Assembly (NCBI GenBank): GCA_021777055.1
Contig: JAIQZO010000061.1
Span: 1 to 64,000 of the forward strand
DNA length: 64,000 nucleotides
Direction: 5' to 3'
Source: Candidatus Anammoxibacter sp.
GTDB lineage: Bacteria > Planctomycetota > Brocadiia > Brocadiales > Anammoxibacteraceae
Shown: positions 31,132 to 42,036 of the stretch, one piece after another
Position numbering within the stretch: position 1 is the stretch's first letter
How the letters are laid out: each line of letters begins with the position of its first letter
Position numbers and translations under genes: made by a program
Notes under the pieces: generated by a model
What the model was told of the DNA's origin: nothing
Seen by the model: the letters and a program-made list of their open reading frames with translations, nothing else
Database searches by the model: none

Positions 31132-32295
31132 CTACAATTTCACACTCTTTTCAATCCTGTCTACAGCTTCTTGCAAACGTTCATCAGGAACTGTTAAAGA
31201 AATTCTAAAGTAGCCTTCGCCCCCAGCACCATAAGCTCCACCAGGGGTAATTACAACACCTGCTTTTTCAAGCACCTCTGTTGCAAAGCTTGCAGAATCA
31301 TAACCATTAGGAACTCTTGCCCAGACATAAAAAGCGGCTTTAGGTCGGTTGACTTCGAGACCAATAGCCTCCAAAGCATCACAAACCCAGTCACGTCTCT
31401 TTGTGTAGATAGCATTCAGATTATCAATGTGGGAATCCGGAAGATTAAGCGCCGCAATACCCGCATACTGAACAGCATTGAAGACACCAGAATCCACATT
31501 ACTCTTAACATTAGCCATTGCATCAATAACTTCAGCATTACCAACTGCCATACCAATACGCCAACCAGTCATGTTATACGGTTTTGAAAGAGAATTGAAC
31601 TCAACTCCAACTTCTTTTGCCCCTGGAACTTCCAGAAAACTTAACGGTTTAAAACCATCCAGACCAACTTCGCTGTAAGGGTTATCAGAACAAATTATCA
31701 AATTGTTATTTTTTGCAAAGTCTATGGCTTCTTTATAAAAGGTTTCGTCTGCGATAGCCGCAGTGGGGTTGTTGGGATAATTCAGATAAAGAATCTTGGC
31801 CTTTTTTGCGTCATCTTCTGAAATATCACTAAACTTTGGTAGCCAATTGTTTTCTTCCTTAAGAACTACTGATCTCGGGATACCATTTGCCAAAAGGGTT
31901 GATGTCATGTAAGGAGTATAAGAAGGCTCAGGAATCAATGCTACATCTCCGGGATTGATAACACCAAGAGAGAGATGCAAGCTTCCCTCTTTTGCACCTA
32001 TTAAAGCAAGTGTTTCCTTATCCGGATCAAGGGAGACGCCATGCCTTCGTTTATACCATTTAGTAACCCCCTCTCTAAATGCAAAAAGCCCTTCATAATC
32101 AGGATACTGATGATTTTTTGAATCTTGAGCAGTCCGATTTAACGCCTCTATCACAGGTTGCGGCGTGGGAAGGTCCGGATCACCAACACCCAGACTAATG
32201 ACATCTACACCAGCCGCTTTTGCAGCCGCAATCTTTTTATTAATTTCCGCAAACATATACGGTGGTATTTTTTTCAATCTTTCAGATTGTACCAT
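31132..32295 (-). CDS. dapL: LL-diaminopimelate aminotransferase
   Basis: A 387-residue class I/II PLP aminotransferase. Typical DapL phrases are IPPYMFAEINKKIAAAKAAG near the start, SLGVGDPDLPTP, LYLNYPNNPTAA and the PLP-lysine segment SLSKPYNMTGWRIGMAVG (about residue 235). It converts tetrahydrodipicolinate directly to LL-diaminopimelate, bypassing DapC/D/E. GAGGAG stands just before the ATG. Downstream dapF completes the route. DapL is common in Planctomycetes, Chlamydiae and some anaerobes, which supports the proposed host. Confidence 0.92.
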   Translation of the reverse strand: MVQSERLKKIPPYMFAEINKKIAAAKAAGVDVISLGVGDPDLPTPQPVIEALNRTAQDSKNHQYPDYEGLFAFREGVTKWYKRRHGVSLDPDKETLALIGAKEGSLHLSLGVINPGDVALIPEPSYTPYMTSTLLANGIPRSVVLKEENNWLPKFSDISEDDAKKAKILYLNYPNNPTAAIADETFYKEAIDFAKNNNLIICSDNPYSEVGLDGFKPLSFLEVPGAKEVGVEFNSLSKPYNMTGWRIGMAVGNAEVIDAMANVKSNVDSGVFNAVQYAGIAALNLPDSHIDNLNAIYTKRRDWVCDALEAIGLEVNRPKAAFYVWARVPNGYDSASFATEVLEKAGVVITPGGAYGAGGEGYFRISLTVPDERLQEAVDRIEKSVKL

Positions 32296-33369
32296 GAGAT
32301 CTCCTCACAAAGTCAATGCCAACTATTTGGCCGTCTACATCATAATCAATAACAACACATTCTGAAACTTCTACACTTCTTTTACACTACTCTTTTTTAT
32401 ATTTGATCTTTTTTCTAAACACTTCATTTTCAAGACATGATGTACATTTATAGTTTCTTTTATATAACGGACAATTTTATCACCGGAAAACGTATATAGC
32501 AATAAAAGATCTATTGTGGAGCAGAGTGTCTTAGAAATGTGCACGTAAAAAATTATGCTGTAACACCAGTCTTCACATTATCTCTGCCCAAGTCTTAATC
32601 GCCACATCCTCAATGCGGCTACAGCCGCGCTTCCAATTTGATTCAATCAATTTGAACAAATCTAACGCAGATATGGGCGTTACATTCACAATTTATTACT
32701 TGCATGTCCCTTAAAAACAAGTAAAAAAATACGCAGATGTTGATATATTTTTATATTATACTCAATTTACCTACGAAAGATCATTTTCCGCTATCTTAGG
32801 TAATGTCAATAAATTATTGGTAACAAATAATAAATCCGATTTTATCCTTAAAATGTAACTAAATTCCATTTGACTAATAAAGTAGTATTTGTCTATCTCA
32901 TACTTTTATGAAAAAAACTTTTTAAGATTTTTGGCAAAAAATTGATTTTATTACAATTGAACAGAGCTAAATTGATTATCAGTGTAATATCATATAAGGA
33001 TCTATGTTATGACTCATACATATTGCACGTGCATTAATGTAGAAATATTTTTGTAAGGAAATACCTTTCAGCTTTGTAAGGCTACACCCTACAAGCAAAA
33101 CTGCAGGCTATTTTGTTCAAGTTGACAAGGTGTAATAATTGTGATATACGTCTTCTATTGGCAGAAATGGATCTCGTTGAATTCTTATCTGTAATTTAAT
33201 TTTCCACTAGTAATCTAAAGAGCAATGAAAAAAACTGAGAATGGGAATACTTAACCGGACTTGACTGACTAAATTTCGATTGAATGATTAAGTGGTATCT
33301 ATCTACCACATATTTTTGATTTAAAACGCTCACCAGGTATTTCCACGGAGGCAAAAGAGTAAACTTATT
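32296..33369. other. 1.07-kb intergenic region without genes
   Basis: No credible reading frame on either strand. It contains the aatttattacttgcatgtccctta motif (32690-32713), related to 6772-6795, and one ttgtaagg...ctacaa motif (33074-33094). A hairpin gcggctacagccgc lies near 32616. GGAGG at 33346-33350 leads to the subtilase start. The rest is AT-rich and featureless. Confidence 0.5.
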
Positions 33370-36300
33370 ATGTATAGAATATATTTGATATTGGCTTTTA
33401 CTTGTTTTGGGTTATGGATAATACAAGCTGTTGCAGGAGCGACGGAAACAGAGAATAAGTCGTTAAACAAAGAGTTTGCGGATGATAAAGTCATAGTGTT
33501 GTATGAAGAATTGGAATCAATAGGCAACATTGAAAACGTAACTGATAGTATAGGGGCTAAAGTTGTAAAAACATATCCACATATAAATGCTTGCCTGGTT
33601 ACAATCCCTGAAGACATGAATGTTAAAGAGTGTATAGAGTTCCTAAAAAAACAAAGTAATATAAAAGATGCAGAACCTGACTATATTTATCATGCGGATC
33701 TATTGCCGAATGATACTGACTTTGATAGGCTCTATGGATTACATAATATAGGACAAACAGGTGGTGTTTCGGATGCTGATATTGATGCATCTGATGCATG
33801 GGATATAAATAGTGATTGTAGTAAAGTTGTTGTTGCGGTTATTGATACAGGGGTTGATTATAACCATCCTGATCTTTCTACAAACATGTGGAGAAATCCA
33901 GGTGAAATCCCAGGTAACCTCAAAGATGATGATGGGAATGGCTATATAGATGATATTTATGGGATAGATACAGTTAACAAAGACAGTGACCCAATGGATG
34001 ACCGTAATCATGGTACCCATGTTGCAGGTATAATTGGTGCTGTTGGTAATAACAGTACTGGGGTAACCGGTGTTTGTTGGAATGCGCAGATTATGGCTCT
34101 TAAATTTTTGGACAGAAATGGATTTGGTAATGGTAGCGATGCTATTGAATGTATAAACTATATGATTGATATGAAAAAAACACATAATATTAATGTAAAA
34201 GTTTGTAATAACAGTTGGTCTAGTTCAAATTATAGCTCTGCTTTACGGTCTGCAATATTCTTTGCAAAGGAGGCAGATATCTTATTTGTAGCATCTGCAG
34301 GAAACAATGGAAAGGACAATGATGTTTTGCCGGTTTACCCTGCTAATTATGATGTGAAAAATGTTGTTTCAGTAGCATCAACAGACCATAATGATAATTT
34401 AGCAAGTGATTCAAATTATGGCGCGACAACTGTAGATATAGCAGCACCAGGTGTCAACATTTACAGCACTACAAGGGATAATACATATAACTTTTTGAGT
34501 GGAACATCAATGGCTGCACCTCATGTATCAGGTACTGCCGCCCTTTTGTGGTCAAAAGACGAAAAGCTTACATTTAATATAATAAGGAATAAGATCTTGT
34601 TGTTAGTAGATCCACTACCTGCTTTAACAGGTAAAGTATATACCCATGGAAGACTAAACCTTGGTAAGTCAACGAATTGTGATAACTCAATATTGAATGT
34701 TAAGATACTATCACCATTTGATGGTTCAGGAATAGAACCAGGAGAACAGAATCTAATAAAAGTACACGTCCACTCATGTGGTTCATCTCTTTGGGGGAGT
34801 ACAGTGGTAGCATCATTTAACAATGGAGATCCACCTTTATCTCTGTTTGATGATGGTAAACACAATGATGGTGTTGTTGACGATGGAATATATGCAACAA
34901 ATGAGTGGGTTATTGGTAATTTTGTGCCTACTAATATTAATGTAACAGCCACAAGAACAGGATTTGTAGACGGGAGTTCTACAATATCAATTAATATTCT
35001 CAAGTCAATTTCAATTGACCCAATTGAAGCTTCAATAGTCAAAGGTTTAAGTCTACAATATTCCGCCAAAGGAGTATTTGAAAATGGCCCAGATATTGAC
35101 ATAACGAATTTAGTAAATTGGTCGAGTAAGGATAAATCTATTGCAACTGTAGATAAATCCGGATTGGCAACTGGATTAAGCAAAGGTACCACCAAGATAA
35201 AGTCTTCACTGCAAGGCGTAAAAAGCATGAACAGTAAGCTTCATATATTATCCGAAGAAGGAGATGAAGACGATGATGGCTTAACGAATAAAGATGAAGC
35301 TTCGTTGTATAATACTGATCCGTTAAATAATGATTCAGATGAAGATGGCATGGATGATGGATGGGAGATTGAATATATGCTAAATCCTTTACAAGACGAT
35401 ACAAAACTTGATCTTGATGGAGATGGAAATACCAACTTGGCTGAATATAACTGCTGGACATATCCAAATGATATTGCCTCTTCCTCTAGTTGTGGTGATA
35501 TTTTCGTTTCAGGAATTGTAAGGCTTGATACGGGAGATAGTGTGGGAGCAGAGGATTCATCTGCTCCTATAGTTAATAATGATAGTAATGGACATGTGTA
35601 TGTAACGTGGGAAGATAGACGTAATGGAGATGAGGACATCTATTTTAATTATTCCAACGACTACGGCAAAACATGGCCATCACACGACATACGACTTAAC
35701 ACAGGTGACTCCCCCGGAGCAAATCTGTCTCTTCATCAACAAATGGATAGTGATGATAATGGACATGTGTATGTAACGTGGGAAGATAGACGTAATGGCC
35801 AACACGATATCTATTTTAACTATTCAAGTGATTACGGGAAAAATTGGCAATTAAGTGATATAAAGCTTGAGAAAGGGGATTCTCCTAGTACATTTGGTAG
35901 TTTTCTTCCTCAAATACGTAGTGATAATCATGGGCATGTCTATGTAGTATGGTATAGTTCTTTTAACGATGAAGGCGATATCCTTTTTAACTATTCAAGT
36001 GATTATGGGAAAAACTGGCAATTAAGTGATATAAGGCTTGGGCGAGGGGATTCTCCTGGAGCAAGCAGACCAAGGACTCCTCAAATAAGTAGTGACAATA
36101 ATGGGCATGTCTATGTTGCATGGGTTGAAAGACCTGACGGACTAGAAGATATCTATTTTAATTATTCAAATGACTATGGTAAAACATGGCAGGCAAATAT
36201 TATGCGACTTGATACTGGTGATCCTCCTGGTGCTAATAGTTCTTCATCTCCTCAAATAAGTAGTGACGACAATGGGCATGTGTATGTAACGTGGGAAGAT

Positions 36301-37353
36301 AGACGTAATGGCCAACACGATATCTATTTTAACTATTCAAGTAATTATGGTGCCACATGGCACAACAAAGATATAAGGTTGGATATAGGTGACAATCCCG
36401 GAAAGAGTGATTCGGAACATGTTAATATTAATAGTGATGATAAAGGGCATGTATACGTTGCATGGGCAGACAGAAGAAATAAATTTCCAACTGACATATA
36501 TTTTAACTATGCAAGCGACTTTGGATTAACATGGGATACGAAAGATGTACGTATCGATACAGGTGATAAAGCTGGCGCAAATCATTCCTTTAGTCCCCAG
36601 GTTAAAAGTCTTAACAATGGGCATGTGTATGTTGTATGGAATGATAGACGAAACGGAAATGGCGATGTCTATCTTAATTATTCCAATGATTATGGAAAAA
36701 GCTGGCAATTAAAGGATAAAAGGCTCGATATAATGGATTCTCCGGGAGCACATGAATCTTTCAACCCTCAAATGAGTATTAGCAACAAAGGACATGTGTA
36801 TGTTGTCTGGGCTGATGATATAAACGGAAATGACGATATATATGTCAATGCATTTGTATCCGAGTTTCAGAACGGAAGACCAGAATCAATAACCATTACT
36901 CCTGTTGATTTACCAATTGCAAAAGGTAGTAAGATACAGTTTACAGCCAAGGCAAAACATTCCAATGGTAACGTTACTGATTTGACAAATTACGTTACCT
37001 GGAAAAGCAGCAACTCTAATATTATAGATATAGACCCAACGGGATTAGGAATTGCACTAAATATTGGCACCACTGAAATAACGGCATCACTTAATAACCT
37101 GGTTAGCCCTGTTTATAATTATAATGTAATAGAGGAGAAATTCGTTATTTGGGTAGATTTTACATATAATGGGATAGAAGATGGGACAGAGGTGCAACCT
37201 TTTAATACAATAGCAGAGGCCATTGATAAGGTCCCAGATAAAGGAAAGATAATAATTAAATCAGGTACAACTGACGAAACATTAACAATTATGAAAGATG
37301 TAGAAATCTATTCTTCAGGTGGTAAAGTTAAAATTGGTAAACCGCTCGAGTAG
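33370..37353 (+). CDS. secreted subtilisin-like protease with eight BNR-like repeats and Big2 domains
   Basis: A 1327-residue exported protease. A signal peptide (1-24) and an I9-type propeptide (about 35-110) precede a peptidase S8 domain with Asp159 (AVIDTGVDYNHPDL), His214 (NHGTHVAGI) and Ser380 (GTSMAAPHVSG). A beta-rich domain with FDDGKHNDGVVDDGIY comes next, then a Big2-like domain, calcium-binding TSP3 repeats (DDDGLTNKDE, DSDEDGMDDGWE), and eight units of about 57 residues with NGHVYVTWEDRRNG and DIYFNYSSDYGKNW. A second Big2-like domain and a short IWVDF-type tail end it. BNR-like blades suggest a propeller that binds glycans or proteins. No sorting tail is visible. Confidence 0.88.
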   Translation: MYRIYLILAFTCFGLWIIQAVAGATETENKSLNKEFADDKVIVLYEELESIGNIENVTDSIGAKVVKTYPHINACLVTIPEDMNVKECIEFLKKQSNIKDAEPDYIYHADLLPNDTDFDRLYGLHNIGQTGGVSDADIDASDAWDINSDCSKVVVAVIDTGVDYNHPDLSTNMWRNPGEIPGNLKDDDGNGYIDDIYGIDTVNKDSDPMDDRNHGTHVAGIIGAVGNNSTGVTGVCWNAQIMALKFLDRNGFGNGSDAIECINYMIDMKKTHNINVKVCNNSWSSSNYSSALRSAIFFAKEADILFVASAGNNGKDNDVLPVYPANYDVKNVVSVASTDHNDNLASDSNYGATTVDIAAPGVNIYSTTRDNTYNFLSGTSMAAPHVSGTAALLWSKDEKLTFNIIRNKILLLVDPLPALTGKVYTHGRLNLGKSTNCDNSILNVKILSPFDGSGIEPGEQNLIKVHVHSCGSSLWGSTVVASFNNGDPPLSLFDDGKHNDGVVDDGIYATNEWVIGNFVPTNINVTATRTGFVDGSSTISINILKSISIDPIEASIVKGLSLQYSAKGVFENGPDIDITNLVNWSSKDKSIATVDKSGLATGLSKGTTKIKSSLQGVKSMNSKLHILSEEGDEDDDGLTNKDEASLYNTDPLNNDSDEDGMDDGWEIEYMLNPLQDDTKLDLDGDGNTNLAEYNCWTYPNDIASSSSCGDIFVSGIVRLDTGDSVGAEDSSAPIVNNDSNGHVYVTWEDRRNGDEDIYFNYSNDYGKTWPSHDIRLNTGDSPGANLSLHQQMDSDDNGHVYVTWEDRRNGQHDIYFNYSSDYGKNWQLSDIKLEKGDSPSTFGSFLPQIRSDNHGHVYVVWYSSFNDEGDILFNYSSDYGKNWQLSDIRLGRGDSPGASRPRTPQISSDNNGHVYVAWVERPDGLEDIYFNYSNDYGKTWQANIMRLDTGDPPGANSSSSPQISSDDNGHVYVTWEDRRNGQHDIYFNYSSNYGATWHNKDIRLDIGDNPGKSDSEHVNINSDDKGHVYVAWADRRNKFPTDIYFNYASDFGLTWDTKDVRIDTGDKAGANHSFSPQVKSLNNGHVYVVWNDRRNGNGDVYLNYSNDYGKSWQLKDKRLDIMDSPGAHESFNPQMSISNKGHVYVVWADDINGNDDIYVNAFVSEFQNGRPESITITPVDLPIAKGSKIQFTAKAKHSNGNVTDLTNYVTWKSSNSNIIDIDPTGLGIALNIGTTEITASLNNLVSPVYNYNVIEEKFVIWVDFTYNGIEDGTEVQPFNTIAEAIDKVPDKGKIIIKSGTTDETLTIMKDVEIYSSGGKVKIGKPLE

Positions 37354-37441
37354 CAGTGCAAAAAGCTTTTGTTTCCAAATATCTTTGTAAAAGCAAAAAC
37401 CATCCTAAAGTCTAAAAGACTCATATTGTTCGGACACGCCA

Positions 37442-38917
37442 TTAACCAGAAACAGTTATTCTCATTAACTCTAGAGGTGCTTCCTGGTCAGTAAATAGTT
37501 CAAACTGTAATGCCGCCTGTCTAACAAACATCTCAATTCCACCCAATACAACACCACCTTTCTCTTCCGCCATTTGGAGCAGTTTCGTTTTCGGCGGGTT
37601 ATAAATGATATCAAAAACCACCATACCTTTTTTTAGCACACTATCACTGATGGGACTTCCTTCAACGTTGGGATGCATACCAACTGATGTGGTATTTACT
37701 AACACATCAATCTCAATATCATTTAACTCATTGTAACCTATACACCTACACCCGACCTCTTTTGCCAACATCTCACCACGCGTCTCTGTTCTGTTCGCAA
37801 TGGTAATATTTGCACCTTTCTCATTCAGGCCAAAGGCAATAGCCCTTGCTGATCCACCGGCTCCAATAATAAGGACACTTTTACCGCATATTGGTTCATT
37901 AAGTTCTTCCATTGATGAACCGGCAATCTTTTGCAGAGTTTCATCCAAAGCATCAACAGCAGCAGGACAATCCGTATTACAACCAGATAGTTTACCGTCC
38001 TGATTCACAACTGTATTAACCGCTCCAATTTTCTTAGCAATAGGATCAATATTATGAAGAAACTTTATAACTGACTCTTTGTGCGGGATAGTCACACTCA
38101 GCCCGTTTACATAACCTTTCCTTACATACTCCATAAAACCAACAAGCTCCTGATCATCCACCTTAAAGAGTACGTAAACCGCATTTATACCCTTCTCTTT
38201 AAACGCTCCGTTATGGATATATGCTCCCCGGCTGTGGGCAACCGGGTTACCCAGCAAACCGAAAACCTTTGTGTCCTTATCTACTTCTCCTATTCGGTAA
38301 ACATTTACCAGCTCATCTATTGTTAATTGTCCCGGAGCGGACTCTTTCCCTTTTGCAAGTGATGCAAATACGAGCTTACCGCCAAATTTAGGAGATAGAA
38401 TACGGCTTATTTGTCCCAACTCCCCCATACAAAATGATATTGTAGGAAACCCACTTCCACAAAGAAGTTCAAATATCCTGAAATTATCAGTTATTTTCTT
38501 GGCAAATGTAATTAACTTAACCATATGCGCACCTAACTTCACAAGGTCACTATGAATATCCAGCAGGTTATCAGGCGTCTCGTCAAAATTATGGTACGAT
38601 GCAATTAACTTCGTACTCCCGGCATCACCAATCTCATTAACAGCATCATGCTCAATATCAATATATTCCGCCCCCAATGATATCGCCTCTTTAAGGAGGC
38701 CTATTCTGGCAGATTCATCCCCAGAGTACATCCCACCCTGCCTCCGAGCCCTGTTTGTCACAATTACCGGCTTGGTTCGCTCTTTTAAGAGCGATTCAAG
38801 ATCAGGACTATTTATATAATCGATTCTCAACTCAACGATATCCGCAAATTTCGCGGCCTCTTTCATTTCATCAATTGCACCTTCGTTTGACGAGGCGGTA
38901 ACAGGTATACAGATCAT
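37442..38917 (-). CDS. aroDE: bifunctional 3-dehydroquinate dehydratase / shikimate dehydrogenase
   Basis: A 491-residue fusion of two consecutive shikimate-pathway enzymes. The N-terminal type I dehydroquinase (1-215) has IVELRIDYI, His109 (SYHNFDETP) and the Schiff-base Lys134 (HMVKLITFA). The C-terminal shikimate dehydrogenase (from FGLLGNPVAHSRGAYIHN) has TIPHKE, GCNTDCPA and the NADP loop VLIIGAGGSARAIAF, then NRTETRGE. The same fusion is known in plants, chlamydiae and planctomycetes. It feeds aromatic amino acid synthesis. It is convergent with the subtilase gene. Confidence 0.93.
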   Translation of the reverse strand: MICIPVTASSNEGAIDEMKEAAKFADIVELRIDYINSPDLESLLKERTKPVIVTNRARRQGGMYSGDESARIGLLKEAISLGAEYIDIEHDAVNEIGDAGSTKLIASYHNFDETPDNLLDIHSDLVKLGAHMVKLITFAKKITDNFRIFELLCGSGFPTISFCMGELGQISRILSPKFGGKLVFASLAKGKESAPGQLTIDELVNVYRIGEVDKDTKVFGLLGNPVAHSRGAYIHNGAFKEKGINAVYVLFKVDDQELVGFMEYVRKGYVNGLSVTIPHKESVIKFLHNIDPIAKKIGAVNTVVNQDGKLSGCNTDCPAAVDALDETLQKIAGSSMEELNEPICGKSVLIIGAGGSARAIAFGLNEKGANITIANRTETRGEMLAKEVGCRCIGYNELNDIEIDVLVNTTSVGMHPNVEGSPISDSVLKKGMVVFDIIYNPPKTKLLQMAEEKGGVVLGGIEMFVRQAALQFELFTDQEAPLELMRITVSG

Positions 38918-39008
38918 GATTTAATTCAATATGTAAGATAACAAAACGAAGCAATAAATTAAAAATATTGCAATTTATTCATTGTAAACGTCTAAATAAA
39001 CTAGAAAA

Positions 39009-40856
39009 TTATTCACCTTTAACCAGCCTAATATACCCTGGATCATCCCTATACTTATCAAAATCGGGAATGCGGTCTATTATCACTTTGTATTCTGAAT
39101 TTAGCTTAAAAGTCTCTTTCAAAGCAAGGAGCATCATTCCCTTTTCATTCAAAACTGCATGGGCACACGCTTTATTAAACCACGCAGCGTCAAATCTAGG
39201 TTCTATTAGCAGCGCTTTACCATAAGCCGAAATAGCCTCTTTAGTTTTTCCCTGTTTATCGAGGACAAGCCCTTTGTTGTTTAAAGCCGCAAAAAATTGT
39301 GGATTGACCTCTAACGCCTTATCAAATGATGCAACCGCATCATCCAATCTACCAAGATCCTCCAACACAAACCCCTTGTAATTCCAGGCTTCATGGGATT
39401 TGGGATTAATTGCAGTTGCCCTGCTAAAGGCCCTTAATGCATCTCCAAATACCCTTGTCTCCATAGCGGACAGTCCTTTGTTCATCCAACTGGCAAACGA
39501 ACCGGGATCAAGCTTTAGGGCATTGTCAAACTCTACACCGGCATGCTTAAACTGCTTAGTCTTAAAGTATATCATCCCTTTTTTGTTAAACGCCGTACAT
39601 TTTACAGATCTTAGCCGAGGTATAGAGACAGCCTCATCATCCGAAATTATACTCAATGTCATATCGTAAGCATCAATAGCTTCCAACGGTTTCTTTAGTT
39701 TTAGAAATATATCACCCTTAACATTCCACGCTTGTGGAAAATCTGGTTTAATCTTTAAGGCCTTCTTGATTACAGTTAATGCATCCTGATATCTTTTAAG
39801 CTCCACCATTTCTATTGCCATATTTGTTATAGTCTCGTAAGAGGCTGGTTCTATTTCAATAGCCTTTTCATAACTTTTTACCGCTTCATCGTGCTTTCCA
39901 TCATGAGATAATGAAAGCCCCAAGTTTGACCACGCACTATATGAATTCGGAGATACCTTTATCGCTTTTTCAAATGCTTTTACGGCATCTGCATATTTTT
40001 TTAACTGATCAAATGCTAACCCCATACCATTTAACACCGCATATGACTCGGGTTTAAGTTCGATAGCCTTTTCAAATACAGTTATCGCCTCTTCACCCCT
40101 TCCCATATCAGCGAGTAGAAATCCTTTATCTGCCCATGCCGCATACGCGCTAGAATTAATCTCTATAGCTTTATCATATGCCATTAAAGCTTCATTGTAC
40201 TTACGCAACCTCGCAAAACAGTTTCCTTTATTTATCCATGCTTCAAGAAATCCGGGATTGATAGAGATCGCTTTATCATATGCCTCTAGCGCTTCTGTTA
40301 TTCTTTCCGGAATACGTACAAGAGTTAACCCTTTGTTATTCCACGCTTTATACGCCCCCGGATCCAAATTGATAATTCTATTATACACCTCCAGACACTC
40401 CTTGCTCCTTCCAAGGTGATCCAAAACTAAGGCCTTATCAAAAAGAGCTACAATAAAGTCCGGTTTTATCGCTAAGGATTTATTATATGCATCTATAGCT
40501 TCATCATATTTTGCGTTATGGTCAAAAACCTTACCCATCATGTGCCATGCATTAAAATCATTTGGTTCCATCTCAATTGCGATGTTTATCTCCGTTAACG
40601 CGTCCGCATATTTTCCCAGATAATCCAACACCATCCCTTTGCCAAGATGTGCCTTATATGAACTTTTCTCTATATCTATCGCTTGGTTGTATACCTCAAG
40701 TGCCTTTTGAAACTCCTTCTCTATAGTAAATTTATTACCAAGTCTCATTAAATTTTCATACTTCGGCACGGTTGCACTACCTTCTGCAAACAATAATGCG
40801 ATCGGAAATATCACTAGTACCATACAATTTAGAACTATCACTCTTATCATAATCAT
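39009..40856 (-). CDS. secreted tetratricopeptide repeat protein
   Basis: A 615-residue protein. A signal peptide (about 1-26, ending LLFAEG) is followed by some fifteen TPR units of the type DALTEINIAIEMEPNDFNAW and AVKAFEKAIKVSPNSYSAW. Unlike the TPR protein at 7861-9804 the units are divergent, so the array is old. It would act in the periplasm or outer compartment as a protein-binding scaffold. It has no catalytic domain. It starts 90 bases upstream of aroDE on the same strand but is probably independent. Confidence 0.85.
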   Translation of the reverse strand: MIMIRVIVLNCMVLVIFPIALLFAEGSATVPKYENLMRLGNKFTIEKEFQKALEVYNQAIDIEKSSYKAHLGKGMVLDYLGKYADALTEINIAIEMEPNDFNAWHMMGKVFDHNAKYDEAIDAYNKSLAIKPDFIVALFDKALVLDHLGRSKECLEVYNRIINLDPGAYKAWNNKGLTLVRIPERITEALEAYDKAISINPGFLEAWINKGNCFARLRKYNEALMAYDKAIEINSSAYAAWADKGFLLADMGRGEEAITVFEKAIELKPESYAVLNGMGLAFDQLKKYADAVKAFEKAIKVSPNSYSAWSNLGLSLSHDGKHDEAVKSYEKAIEIEPASYETITNMAIEMVELKRYQDALTVIKKALKIKPDFPQAWNVKGDIFLKLKKPLEAIDAYDMTLSIISDDEAVSIPRLRSVKCTAFNKKGMIYFKTKQFKHAGVEFDNALKLDPGSFASWMNKGLSAMETRVFGDALRAFSRATAINPKSHEAWNYKGFVLEDLGRLDDAVASFDKALEVNPQFFAALNNKGLVLDKQGKTKEAISAYGKALLIEPRFDAAWFNKACAHAVLNEKGMMLLALKETFKLNSEYKVIIDRIPDFDKYRDDPGYIRLVKGE

Positions 40857-41061
40857 TCACCATCCTAAAAACAGTAGACCGGTAGTACATAAAATGTAAC
40901 CCGTAAACATAATTTATAATTATTTAAATGAAAATATCTAATGCTATTTACCAAATACATACAAAATAATATTGGATAAAATGTTGATTTCACTATTAAA
41001 AATACGTTATGATCGGTAGAAAATTATATATAGTTTAACAAATTTACGAAAGGATAAAAGG

Positions 41062-41796
41062 ATGAAAAAATCATTTTGTGCTGCACTATTTTTTTTCTGC
41101 GCAAGTATAGCTTTTACAAATTTTGCATCAGCCGATGTGTACCCTGTGGTAGTATCTGTTAGCGAGTACAAGATAACCGCAGGGAAATATGACGAGGTAT
41201 CAGACCCTGACGTATACCTATCTATTATTTATAACGGTGAAAAGATTGAAACTTCAAAGCCGATTCGTGACAATGTTTTTCATTCATTTGGAGAGATGAA
41301 AGCATTTGGCGACTACTGCCAGGGAATTAAAGAGCTTAAACTGGGCGACAAATTGATTATTAAGTTTTATGATCTTGACTATAGTTCTGAAAGTACAGAT
41401 TTCTTCTGGGAATGGATAGAAAAATCATCCTATAAGCGTATGGCTTATTTCAGAAAACAGCTGGAACTGATGAACGATAAAGACAAACTATATGATGATT
41501 TTGATGCATATACTACAGCAAAAGATGATCCGGAAATAAAGAAAATAGAAAACGATATAACAAACTACGTAATGGAAATAAACAAACGCAAGAATAACAA
41601 AGAAGAGACAGAATACATAGGCGAGATAACCATTGACATAGAAGATGTTGCCAAAAGCTTCAAAGCTGGTGAAGAACAGTATGCAAAGGATTATGAGATA
41701 AAAAATCCAGACCAGGAAGAAGCGATAGGTAAGGTTAATATTGTCATAAAACGATTTGATGGTTTTGGCTCTTCTATCAAAATAAAGACATTTTGA
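41062..41796 (+). CDS. hypothetical secreted protein
   Basis: A 244-residue protein with a clear signal peptide (MKKSFCAALFFFCASIAFTN through ASA). A beta-rich part follows (VYPVVVSVSEYKITAGKYDE, DPDVYLSIIYNGEK) that resembles C2-like domains in rhythm, with LIIKFYDLDYSSESTDF. A charged helical insertion (about 150-190) and a final strand pair (GEITIDIEDVAKSF, VNIVIKRFDGF) complete it. The C2-like reading is only an impression. AAAGGA lies before the ATG. It is monocistronic and followed by an inverted-repeat element. Confidence 0.6.
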   Translation: MKKSFCAALFFFCASIAFTNFASADVYPVVVSVSEYKITAGKYDEVSDPDVYLSIIYNGEKIETSKPIRDNVFHSFGEMKAFGDYCQGIKELKLGDKLIIKFYDLDYSSESTDFFWEWIEKSSYKRMAYFRKQLELMNDKDKLYDDFDAYTTAKDDPEIKKIENDITNYVMEINKRKNNKEETEYIGEITIDIEDVAKSFKAGEEQYAKDYEIKNPDQEEAIGKVNIVIKRFDGFGSSIKIKTF

Positions 41797-41862
41797 TATG
41801 ATATAACTATTAGTGAATTTGGTATTTATCTAATGAATTAGTACGGAGAGAAATATTTCTAC

Positions 41863-42036
41863 ACTCAACGTGTAACAAATGGAGTATTTAGTGATTTAGG
41901 TCTTGGCTAGATTTTATGTAAAGATTGAATAATTCCGCAGGTGTATCCTAAGCCACATGGAGGAGATCACGATTGAATAACATTTAAGATAGCCGAAAGA
42001 TAGATTGATAAATACTCCATTTGTTACACGTTGAGT
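41863..42036. mobile_element. 174-base MITE-like element with perfect 28-base terminal inverted repeats
   Basis: Arms 41863-41890 and 42009-42036 are exact reverse complements (left arm begins actcaacgtgtaacaaatgg). The 118-base interior has ccacatggaggagatcacga and ttgaataacatttaag, which recur in altered form at 43730-43775. There is no coding potential. Perfect arms imply recent mobility or selection for the hairpin. It lies 66 bases after the gene at 41062-41796. Confidence 0.7.

Noticed and set aside
34521-35639. Long minus-strand frames (235 and 132 codons)
   Set aside because: They are antisense to the subtilase and have Ser/Pro-rich shadow composition.
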